Source of the DNA: an uncultured Desulfovibrionaceae bacterium | GTDB taxonomy: Bacteria > Desulfobacterota > Desulfovibrionia > Desulfovibrionales > Desulfovibrionaceae | Reading direction: 5' to 3' | Assembly (NCBI GenBank): GCA_947074125.1 | Contig: CAMTOM010000005.1 | Location: forward strand, 1 to 16,310 | Length of the DNA stretch: 16,310 bases | Shown here: piece by piece, positions 1 to 6,268 of the stretch | How the letters are laid out: the number at the start of each line of letters is the position of its first letter | How positions within the stretch are numbered: the first letter of the stretch is position 1 | The notes under the pieces: model-generated | Database searches by the model: none | Told to the model about the DNA's origin: nothing | The model's input: the letters and a program-made list of their open reading frames with translations, nothing else | Program-made: the position numbers and the translations under genes

Positions 1-33
1 AAGCCTGCTGCAAATGCGGAGCAGAATGAATAA
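1..33 (+). CDS. nusA: 3' end of probable nusA (partial)
   Basis: The first ten codons read KPAANAEQNE and end in TAA at 31-33, whose last base is the first base of the next gene's ATG (TAATG). Only this short polar tail is visible, so the identity rests on gene order: the gene before ylxR and infB is normally nusA, the transcription elongation and termination factor. Translational coupling to ylxR is likely. The peptide itself has no diagnostic motif. Confidence 0.55.
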   Translation, partial: KPAANAEQNE

Positions 34-278
34 TGGAAGAAGAGTTTTTGGAGGGTGTTCCTGTAGGAACCTTTCCTGTGCGGATGTGTGTTATTTGCAG
101 ACAGCGTTTTGCCAAGCGGGATGTGCGCCGCTATGTGCTCTCTTGTGAAGGGGAGCCCTGTCTTGACCCCACAAAGACCATGCCAGGCAGAGGTTGGTAT
201 CTTTGTGACAATCCGGATTGCGTGCGGAAATTTGCGAACTACCGTTGGGCTACGCGGCGCAAGGGGGTAAAAAAATGA
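33..278 (+). CDS. ylxR: YlxR family (DUF448) RNA-binding protein
   Basis: An 81-residue basic protein of the YlxR/DUF448 family, proposed to bind nucleic acid and encoded between nusA and infB in many bacteria. Visible family marks are the N-terminal CVIC motif (Cys19, Cys22) followed by basic residues, the GRGWYLC block (about residues 52-58, equivalent to the family's GRGAYxC) and a further Cys63. The four cysteines could be a metal site, but that is inference. The start overlaps the preceding stop (TAATG) and the stop overlaps the infB start (ATGA at 275-278), so all three genes are probably translationally coupled. The length is normal. The precise molecular role is not settled for the family. 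Confidence 0.9.
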   Translation: MEEEFLEGVPVGTFPVRMCVICRQRFAKRDVRRYVLSCEGEPCLDPTKTMPGRGWYLCDNPDCVRKFANYRWATRRKGVKK

Positions 279-3169
279 GCGATAAGAAAATCAAAATCAA
301 GGATCTGATGGGAGAGTTGAATATTCCCCAGAAGGATATGCTACAGGCTCTCAAAGATTTGAACTGTGCTGCCAAGACAACACAGGGCTCTCTTACCGAG
401 GAAGAAGTTGAGCGCGTGCGTGGGCATATGGCGGTACAGAACACAGATGATTCCAAAGAGAATCAGCCTCTTGTTATTGTGCGTCGCCGCAAGAAAGAAG
501 AAGCTGTGTCCGCGCCTTCTCCCAAGGAAGAAGCACCTGTTGTTGCTGAGAAGGCGGAAGTGGTAGAAAGTGTGGAACCAGAAGTTGCTCCTGCTCCTGT
601 GGCGCCAGCTCAGGAAAAAGGAAAAGAGCCAGCGGTTGTTCATCGTGCCCGTATTGTCTCTCATCCTGCGGACACGCCTCCTGCCGTGGAATCAGCTTCT
701 CCCAAAGAAGTGTCTGAACCTGTGGTTCCGGAAACTCCCCCTGTTCTGGACGCCGTTTCGACACCTGAAGCCGCACCTGTGCGTGAAAAAACAGAAAAGC
801 GTGCGCGCACGGCATCTGCCTCTGCCAATCCTGAAGGTTCTTCTGCTCCAACGCTTCTGCCGCGTTCTGAGTCAAAAGCTTCTGAAGAAGGTTCTGCAAA
901 TGAGGCTCAGGAAGCAAGTGCGCCTGCGGAACCTGTATCACGGGTTCGTGTTATTTCCAGACCACAGCCAGGAACAACGCCCCGACCTGCCGAGCGCCGT
1001 GATGACAGTCGTGGTGCCCCGCGTGATGGACGTCCTCCCCGTTCTGGGGATGGGCGTGGTGCTGACAATCGTGGCGACAGAGCTCCGCGTCCTGGTGGCG
1101 GTGCCCCTGGAGCGGGTCGTCCGCCGCGTCCTGGCGGTGGTGGTGCCCGTCCACCTATGGGAGCACGTCCTGCTGGTGGCGCTCCTTCTTCCTTCCCCCC
1201 AGCTTCAGGTCAGCCTGGTGCGGATGGGCGTGAAGGGCAGAGCAAAAAGAAGCGTTTGAAAAATCGCAGAACCGTTGATTTTCAGCAGGGTGATGCCGGA
1301 CGTCATATAGATGATGATGGCATGCCACGTATGAATCGTGGCAAATCCCGTCGTGCCAAGAGTAAAGAGCCACGTACCGCAGCGCAGGCAGCTTCACAGC
1401 CATTGAAGGCGGCAAAGCGCAAGATTCGCGTGAGCGAGGCTATCCGTGTGGCAGATATGGCACATCAGATGGGGCTCAAGTCCAATGAAATCATCAAGGT
1501 TCTGTTTGGTCTTGGTGTTATGGCTACCATCAACCAGTCATTAGATATTGATACCGCGACACTTGTTGCGGCAGAATTTGGTTATGAGGTGGAGCGCGCA
1601 GGCTTCCAGGAAGAGAATTATCTTATTCCTGTAGAAGAGGATACGTCTGAACAGATGAAGCAGCGTCCCCCTGTTGTGACAATTATGGGGCATGTTGACC
1701 ATGGCAAGACATCACTGCTGGATGCCATACGCAAATCGAACGTCACGAGTGGTGAAGCTGGCGGCATTACACAGCATATCGGTGCCTATCATGTAAAGAC
1801 AAAGAAAGGCGATATTGTCTTTCTGGATACGCCTGGTCACGAAGCCTTTACTGCCATGCGCGCACGTGGCGCGCAGGTAACCGACCTGGTTATTCTTGTT
1901 GTTGCTGCTGATGATGGTGTTATGGAGCAGACCAGAGAGGCGATCAACCACTCTAAGGCTGCTGGCGTACCCATTATGGTAGCTGTTAACAAGATGGATA
2001 AGGCGGGCGCTGATCCTGACAGGGTGCTGCGTGAGCTGGCAGAGTTGGGATTGCAGGCAGAAGACTGGGGTGGCGATACTATTGTTGCCAAGGTTTCTGC
2101 AAAAACCCGTGAGGGTCTGGACGAGCTTTTGGAGCTGGTTGCCTTGCAAGCCGAAGTAATGGAGCTGAAGGCCAATCCTGACAAGGCTGCCCGTGGTCAT
2201 ATTGTGGAAGCGAAGCTGGATAAGGGGCGTGGCCCTGTGGCGACAGTGCTCATCCAGCAGGGAACACTGCATCAGGGTGATAACTTTGTTTGTGGTGTGT
2301 TCTCTGGACGTGTACGTGCGCTCTTCAATGATCAGGGTAAGAAAGTGAAAGAAGCGGGTCCGTCCATTCCTGTCGAAGTACAGGGTTTTGACGGTGTACC
2401 TGAGGCGGGCGAAGAGTTTATTGTGATTGCGGATGAAAAAGTCGCACGTCGCATTGCCGATTCGCGCGCGATCAAGCAGCGTGAGCGTGAGCTTGCCCGT
2501 GAATCAAAAGTTACTCTGGAAACTTTCCTCTCGCGCAATGCTTCAGACCTGGAAGCGCTGACGCTCAATCTGGTATTGAAGGCGGATGTGCAGGGCTCAC
2601 TGGAGGCCATTTCAGAATCACTGTTGAAGCAGAGCACGGAAAAGGTGCGCATCAATGTGGTACATGGTGGTGCAGGCGCGATTTCTGAATCTGATATTCT
2701 GCTGGCATCCGCATCGCAGGCTATTATCATTGGTTTCAATGTGCGTCCCACAGCAAAAATCAAAGAAGTGGCTGAACGCGAAAATGTAGACATTCGCTTC
2801 TATGACATTATTTATAAGCTTGTTGAGGACATTAAGAGCGCCATGGCGGGTATGCTTGCTCCTGTGCAGCGTGAAGTCTATCTGGGACAGGCTGAGGTAC
2901 GTGAAACCTTCAGTGTGCCCAAGGTCGGCGTGATTGCCGGAAGCTATGTGGCTGATGGCAAGATGTTGCGCAACGCTGGTGTACGCCTTTTGCGTGATGG
3001 CGTTGTTATTTACACGGGTAAGATCTCTTCGCTCAAGCGCTTCAAGGATGATGCGAAAGATGTTGCCAAGGGCAATGAATGCGGTATCGGTCTTGAGAAT
3101 TTTAATGACATCAAGGTTGCTGATATTATTGAAGCCTTTGAAACCGTTGAAGAAGCGGCAACACTGTAG
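275..3169 (+). CDS. infB: Translation initiation factor IF2
   Basis: A 964-residue GTPase that places initiator fMet-tRNA on the 30S subunit and promotes subunit joining. The ATG at 275 is chosen because AAGGGGG at 261-267 lies 7 nt upstream and the start overlaps the ylxR stop. Order of parts: N-terminal IF2_N helix domain (about 1-60); a long Ala/Pro/Glu-rich linker; an Arg/Gly/Pro-rich tract (about 238-305); a second IF2_N domain (about 383-440); the G domain with GHVDHGKT (472-479), DTPGHE (518-523), NKMD (572-575) and SAKT (608-611); then the beta-barrel, IF2-specific and fMet-tRNA-binding C-terminal domains. All GTPase motifs are intact. The protein is longer than E. coli IF2 (890 residues) because of the low-complexity linker. 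It belongs to the operon running into ylxP, though a terminator-like hairpin follows it. Confidence 0.97.
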   Translation: MSDKKIKIKDLMGELNIPQKDMLQALKDLNCAAKTTQGSLTEEEVERVRGHMAVQNTDDSKENQPLVIVRRRKKEEAVSAPSPKEEAPVVAEKAEVVESVEPEVAPAPVAPAQEKGKEPAVVHRARIVSHPADTPPAVESASPKEVSEPVVPETPPVLDAVSTPEAAPVREKTEKRARTASASANPEGSSAPTLLPRSESKASEEGSANEAQEASAPAEPVSRVRVISRPQPGTTPRPAERRDDSRGAPRDGRPPRSGDGRGADNRGDRAPRPGGGAPGAGRPPRPGGGGARPPMGARPAGGAPSSFPPASGQPGADGREGQSKKKRLKNRRTVDFQQGDAGRHIDDDGMPRMNRGKSRRAKSKEPRTAAQAASQPLKAAKRKIRVSEAIRVADMAHQMGLKSNEIIKVLFGLGVMATINQSLDIDTATLVAAEFGYEVERAGFQEENYLIPVEEDTSEQMKQRPPVVTIMGHVDHGKTSLLDAIRKSNVTSGEAGGITQHIGAYHVKTKKGDIVFLDTPGHEAFTAMRARGAQVTDLVILVVAADDGVMEQTREAINHSKAAGVPIMVAVNKMDKAGADPDRVLRELAELGLQAEDWGGDTIVAKVSAKTREGLDELLELVALQAEVMELKANPDKAARGHIVEAKLDKGRGPVATVLIQQGTLHQGDNFVCGVFSGRVRALFNDQGKKVKEAGPSIPVEVQGFDGVPEAGEEFIVIADEKVARRIADSRAIKQRERELARESKVTLETFLSRNASDLEALTLNLVLKADVQGSLEAISESLLKQSTEKVRINVVHGGAGAISESDILLASASQAIIIGFNVRPTAKIKEVAERENVDIRFYDIIYKLVEDIKSAMAGMLAPVQREVYLGQAEVRETFSVPKVGVIAGSYVADGKMLRNAGVRLLRDGVVIYTGKISSLKRFKDDAKDVAKGNECGIGLENFNDIKVADIIEAFETVEEAATL

Positions 3170-3195
3170 CTTGCTGTTAACAACGTATTCAGGGA

Positions 3196-3246
3196 GCGGG
3201 AAAGCCTCTTGTGCCTGGGCAGAGGAGTGTGGTATATTTTTCCCGC
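3196..3246 (+). other. Compound inverted repeat downstream of infB
   Basis: An outer 8-bp perfect stem (GCGGGAAA at 3196-3203 with TTTCCCGC at 3239-3246) encloses an inner 5-bp stem (CCTCT 3205-3209, AGAGG 3221-3225). It lies 26 nt after the infB stop, ahead of the stronger hairpin at 3301. No T-run follows directly, so it is more likely a 3' stabilising or processing structure than a terminator, if it is functional at all. Confidence 0.35.
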
Positions 3247-3300
3247 GCGTATATACCGGAAGATTGGCATGTGAGAGTGTTTTTTGACCGGATTGTTCTG

Positions 3301-3343
3301 ACGGGGAAAACTGCCTGTTTGACAGGTGCTTTTCCCCGTTTTT
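3301..3343 (+). terminator. Terminator-like hairpin between infB and ylxP
   Basis: A perfect 10-bp stem (ACGGGGAAAA 3301-3310 with TTTTCCCCGT 3330-3339) is extended inside by CCTGT/ACAGG (3314-3318 and 3322-3326) with a TTG apical loop, and ends in a run of five T (3339-3343). This has the form of a Rho-independent terminator. It sits 24 nt before the ylxP start, inside an otherwise co-directional operon, so it may act as a partial terminator that lowers expression of the distal genes. Confidence 0.6.
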
Positions 3344-3366
3344 GCCAAAGGGCTGTCGGGTGAATT

Positions 3367-3663
3367 ATGCGAGTATTTGTAGCGGTACTGACTGTTGAAT
3401 TCTCTCTTGACGGGAATGACAACCTCAAGGCAAAACGGCGCATAGCAAACAGCCTGAAACAGAAGGTACGCAATCAGTTCAATGTTGCCATCGCTGAGGT
3501 CGGTACTGAGGAAAGTCTGACACGTTTGCGTTTGGCGGCAGCTTCTGTTGCTAATAGCGAAGGCTATTTGCGTAGTCGCATGGACAAATGTCTTCTTATG
3601 ATGGAAGCAGTGTGTCCTGAAGAAATGACCTATAATGATATGGAAATATATGCTGCTGACTGA
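3367..3663 (+). CDS. ylxP: YlxP family (DUF503) protein
   Basis: A 98-residue protein matching the DUF503/YlxP family by its start (MRVFVAVLTVEFSL), the LKAKRRIANSLKQKVRNQFNV stretch (family form: SLKEKR..V..L..RLR.RFNVS) and the following AEVG. The family is small, found in infB or rbfA neighbourhoods, and of uncertain molecular function; a ribosome-associated role is suspected only from context. The ATG at 3367 has a modest GGGTGA (3358-3363) just upstream. The next gene starts 16 nt after the stop. Gene orders with YlxP often have rbfA next; here the DHH protein follows directly. Confidence 0.85.
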   Translation: MRVFVAVLTVEFSLDGNDNLKAKRRIANSLKQKVRNQFNVAIAEVGTEESLTRLRLAAASVANSEGYLRSRMDKCLLMMEAVCPEEMTYNDMEIYAAD

Positions 3664-3679
3664 TGCTGGTGGGGATACT

Positions 3680-4693
3680 ATGGCTGCCGAGATTGCTGTT
3701 TTCCCACAGGATGTGATGGAAAAAGCCTTAGAAATCGCGAAAATATTGCGCTTGCGCGATCGCTTTTTGGTGTGTGCCCATGCGAGTCCCGATGGGGATG
3801 CGGTAGGGGCAACATTGGCGATGGGCTGGATTCTCCGTGCCTTGGGCAAGGAATATATTTTATATAATGATTCCTGCATGCCTGCTTTTTTTTCATTTAT
3901 GCCTTTACCTGCGCACTGGCATACCAGCCTTTCTGCACTTCCTTTCAAGCCGCAGAATATTCTTTTTATGGATTGTGGTGATGTAGCGCGTGCCGGAGAA
4001 GCCATAACGCCACTCCTTTCGGAAGTACCCAGTGTTAATATTGATCATCATCTGGGTAATCCAAATTTTGGAACACTGACAAACTGGGTTGATCCCAGCA
4101 TGGCAGCTTCAGCGCAGATGGTGGCCTATATCGCAAAAGCGGCTGGACTCGGATTGCGCGATGAGCTGGCACGGGCTCTGGCTTTGGGCATTTTGATGGA
4201 TACTGGTGGTTTTCGCCATGCGAATACTGATGTGCGCATTCTTGCTTTAGCCACACATCTGGTTCAGGAAGGGCTTAATCTTGCTGCTTTGCGCGCTGAA
4301 ACAGAGAATCAGTGGAGTCTTGCCCGTATGCGTCTTTGGGGGCGTCTGATGGGGCGGGTGACTTTGCATCGTCAGGGAGCTATTGCTTCTGTGAGCGTAC
4401 GTCTTGCTGATTTGCGGGAATGCGGCGCATTGAAAGAAGACCTGGAAGGCTTTGTCGAACAGATGCGTGCCTTGAAGGGAAGTCGTGTGGCTGTTTTGGC
4501 GCGTGAGGATGCGCCGGAACGCATCAAGTTCAGTTTGCGCTCTTCGGGTAAGGCAGATGTGCGTGCGGTGGCGGCTTCCATGGGAGGCGGTGGGCATCGC
4601 AATGCCGCAGGCTGCTCGCTGAATATGGATATTGAAATGAGCGAAGAGCATATATTGCAGGCTGTAAATACCATGCTTGATGCTCTGGAATAA
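3680..4693 (+). CDS. nrnA: NrnA-like DHH/DHHA1 phosphoesterase
   Basis: A 337-residue member of the DHH-DHHA1 family. Relatives (NrnA, also annotated as oligoribonuclease/pAp phosphatase) degrade short RNA oligomers to mononucleotides and dephosphorylate 3'-phosphoadenosine 5'-phosphate in the cytoplasm using Mn2+. Metal-ligand motifs are all present: HASPDGD (residues 34-40), MDCGD (97-101), NIDHH (120-124) and MDTGGFRH (173-180). The C-terminal DHHA1 substrate-binding motif GGGGHR is at 302-307. The start at 3680 is preferred over an upstream in-frame ATG at 3635, which would overlap ylxP, because GGTGGGG lies just before 3680. The substrate range cannot be read from the sequence. Handling pAp would fit a sulfate-assimilating cell; recycling short RNA would fit the neighbouring pnp. 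Confidence 0.9.
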   Translation: MAAEIAVFPQDVMEKALEIAKILRLRDRFLVCAHASPDGDAVGATLAMGWILRALGKEYILYNDSCMPAFFSFMPLPAHWHTSLSALPFKPQNILFMDCGDVARAGEAITPLLSEVPSVNIDHHLGNPNFGTLTNWVDPSMAASAQMVAYIAKAAGLGLRDELARALALGILMDTGGFRHANTDVRILALATHLVQEGLNLAALRAETENQWSLARMRLWGRLMGRVTLHRQGAIASVSVRLADLRECGALKEDLEGFVEQMRALKGSRVAVLAREDAPERIKFSLRSSGKADVRAVAASMGGGGHRNAAGCSLNMDIEMSEEHILQAVNTMLDALE

Positions 4694-4884
4694 TCCCTGT
4701 TTTATGCTTGCCTAGAGAAGACTGGACGAACGGGAAAAATAAGATTATATCTCTTTCTTTGCTTATGGATACTTTTTCCTCTTCCCCTTCACGGGAGTCC
4801 TCGCAGAGCGCCTGTTCTCTTTCGGCATCTGGCTCTTTTTCCTCTAAGGCTGATCAGAATACGGTGGCTGTGTGTGAGAAAAAA

Positions 4885-5793
4885 ATGACCAGCCGTCCCC
4901 ATGTGCCACAGCAACATGGTGTGCTGGTGCTGCATAAGCCTTCGGGACCGACGTCTGCTCGCTGTATTGCTGCTATCAAGCGCCTGGGGCAGAAAAAGAT
5001 CGGACATGCCGGAACTCTTGATCCCATGGCATCGGGAGTGTTGCTTGTATTGCTGGGGCATGCGACAAAAATTTCAGGTCATTTACTGGCTGATGGTGGC
5101 AAAACATATAATGGTGTGTTGCGCCTTGGTCAGATAACGGACACATGGGATGCTGAAGGCGCGCTACTGGAAGAGCGGGACTGGCAGCATATTCAGGAGC
5201 AGGATGTGCGCGCTGTTGTGCAGGACTGGCTTGGTGTGAGTGTGCAGCCAGTGCCTCCGTATTCCGCTGCCAAGCATGAGGGAAAGCCTCTGTACAAGCT
5301 GGCGCGTGAAGGCAAGGCTGTTCCTGAGAAGACGAAAAATATAGAAATTTCACAGGCGGAAATTCTTTCTTGTGAATTCCCGTTTGTACGCTTTCGGGTT
5401 ATGTGCAGTTCTGGCACCTACATACGTTCCCTGGCCCACAGCTTGGGGAATCGTTTAGGGTGCGGCGCCGTGCTTACAGAACTGACCCGGGAGTACAGCC
5501 ATCCCTTTGCTTTGGAAAAAGCACATACGCTTGAGGCTATTCTGGCAGAACCAGAAAGCCTGGCAACACGGATACTGCCTGTAACAGCGGCTTTGCCGCA
5601 GTGGCCGGTAATCCCCGTCACGCTGGCACAGGAAGCTTTGCTGCGTAATGGGAGATCGCTTCCAGCAGGAAAAGATGTCTCTGCGGCAAAAGCCATTCTG
5701 GTCAGTGCGCAGGGAGAACCGCTAGCGCTGGTGGGTCACGTGTTGCAAGATGGTGCTTATGTCTGGAGTATTCTACGGGGGCTTTGGAGTTAA
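4885..5793 (+). CDS. truB: tRNA pseudouridine(55) synthase TruB
   Basis: Converts U55 of the tRNA T-arm to pseudouridine. The core reads GVLVLHKPSGPTS, then KKIGHAGTLDPMASGVL with the catalytic Asp at residue 46, then a GTYIRSLAHSLG block and a C-terminal domain ending VWSILRGLWS. From ATG 4885 the protein is 302 residues, the usual TruB size. That start has only a weak upstream GAG. The same frame is open back to a TTG at 4708, giving a possible 59-residue Ser-rich extension with an ATG at 4765, but neither has a good ribosome-binding site and family homology begins near 4915. If 4885 is right, 191 nt separate it from the DHH gene and hold no other gene I can see. rpsO begins 26 nt downstream. 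Confidence 0.93.
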   Translation: MTSRPHVPQQHGVLVLHKPSGPTSARCIAAIKRLGQKKIGHAGTLDPMASGVLLVLLGHATKISGHLLADGGKTYNGVLRLGQITDTWDAEGALLEERDWQHIQEQDVRAVVQDWLGVSVQPVPPYSAAKHEGKPLYKLAREGKAVPEKTKNIEISQAEILSCEFPFVRFRVMCSSGTYIRSLAHSLGNRLGCGAVLTELTREYSHPFALEKAHTLEAILAEPESLATRILPVTAALPQWPVIPVTLAQEALLRNGRSLPAGKDVSAAKAILVSAQGEPLALVGHVLQDGAYVWSILRGLWS

Positions 5794-5819
5794 CCCTCAT
5801 ACTTTTTGGAGAAACTGCT

Positions 5820-6089
5820 GTGGTTATGGATGCTGAACAAAAAAAGGTTGTTATTGATTCTCACGCCAAACATCAGGGAGATACGGGTTCTCCTGAGGTG
5901 CAGGTTGCTTTGCTGACCGCTCGTATTGAAGGTCTGACTGAGCATTTCAAGCTGCACAAGAAGGATTTTCACTCCCGTACTGGTCTGCTCAAGCTCGTCG
6001 GGCAGCGTCGTAAGATTCTGAACTATCTGAAGAAAAAAGATGTTCAACGTTACCGTACGCTTATCGGGAAGCTTGGTTTGCGCAAGTAA
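5820..6089 (+). CDS. rpsO: 30S ribosomal protein S15
   Basis: An 89-residue primary 16S rRNA-binding protein of the small-subunit platform, the same length as E. coli S15. Family blocks are present: GDTGSPEVQVALLTARI, LTEHFKLHKKDFHSR, GLLKLVGQRRK and the C-terminal YRTLIGKLGLRK. The GTG at 5820 (product MVMDAEQ) is chosen over the ATG at 5826 because GGAGA at 5808-5812 is optimally spaced from the GTG (7 nt) but too far from the ATG. A stable cTTCGg-capped hairpin follows the stop, and the arrangement rpsO-pnp is the conserved one. S15 represses its own translation in E. coli; I cannot identify such an operator here. Confidence 0.96.
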   Translation: MVMDAEQKKVVIDSHAKHQGDTGSPEVQVALLTARIEGLTEHFKLHKKDFHSRTGLLKLVGQRRKILNYLKKKDVQRYRTLIGKLGLRK

Positions 6090-6095
6090 GTTATT

Positions 6096-6113
6096 GGGGG
6101 GCTTCGGCTCCCC
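6096..6113 (+). terminator. UUCG-capped hairpin after rpsO
   Basis: A 7-bp GC-rich stem (GGGGGGC 6096-6102 with GCTCCCC 6107-6113, one G-T wobble) is closed by a CTTCGG tetraloop, an exceptionally stable RNA fold. It starts 7 nt after the rpsO stop. The following sequence (TCATCATTTC) is only moderately T-rich, so it is either a leaky terminator or a 3'-end stabiliser for rpsO mRNA, at the place of t1 in the E. coli rpsO-pnp unit. Confidence 0.5.
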
Positions 6114-6123
6114 TCATCATTTC

Positions 6124-6160
6124 AGCGCGGTAAATCGCGCTCTTCTGGCTTTTTCAAGCC
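6124..6160 (+). other. Two small hairpins in the rpsO-pnp leader
   Basis: AGCGCG (6124-6129) pairs with CGCGCT (6136-6141) around GTAAAT, and GGCTT (6147-6151) pairs with AAGCC (6156-6160) around TTTC. Each is short on its own; they are listed because they sit in series between the UUCG hairpin and the long pnp-leader stem. Confidence 0.35.
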
Positions 6161-6168
6161 ACAACCGC

Positions 6169-6235
6169 AGGGGAATCCGGGAAAATGCCGATAGATTGTG
6201 TTTGAGCATGTATCGACATTTCCCCGGAGTCCCCT
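6169..6235 (+). promoter_or_regulatory. Long hairpin in pnp leader (RNase III-like site)
   Basis: The arms at 6169-6193 and 6211-6235 can form 25 positions with 22 pairs and three isolated mismatches, around a 17-nt loop (6194-6210). The 3' arm ends 33 nt before the pnp start. In E. coli, a long pnp-leader stem-loop is cut by RNase III and then attacked by PNPase itself, giving autoregulation. The position and shape here are analogous, so a similar control is inferred; the primary sequence need not be related. Confidence 0.65.
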
Positions 6236-6268
6236 CCAGAAAGACATGTAGTCAAGGGAACTATAGTT

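Noticed and set aside
3010..4005. A 331-codon minus-strand frame across the infB end, ylxP and the DHH gene
   Set aside because: It covers three well-supported + strand genes and has no recognisable protein features.
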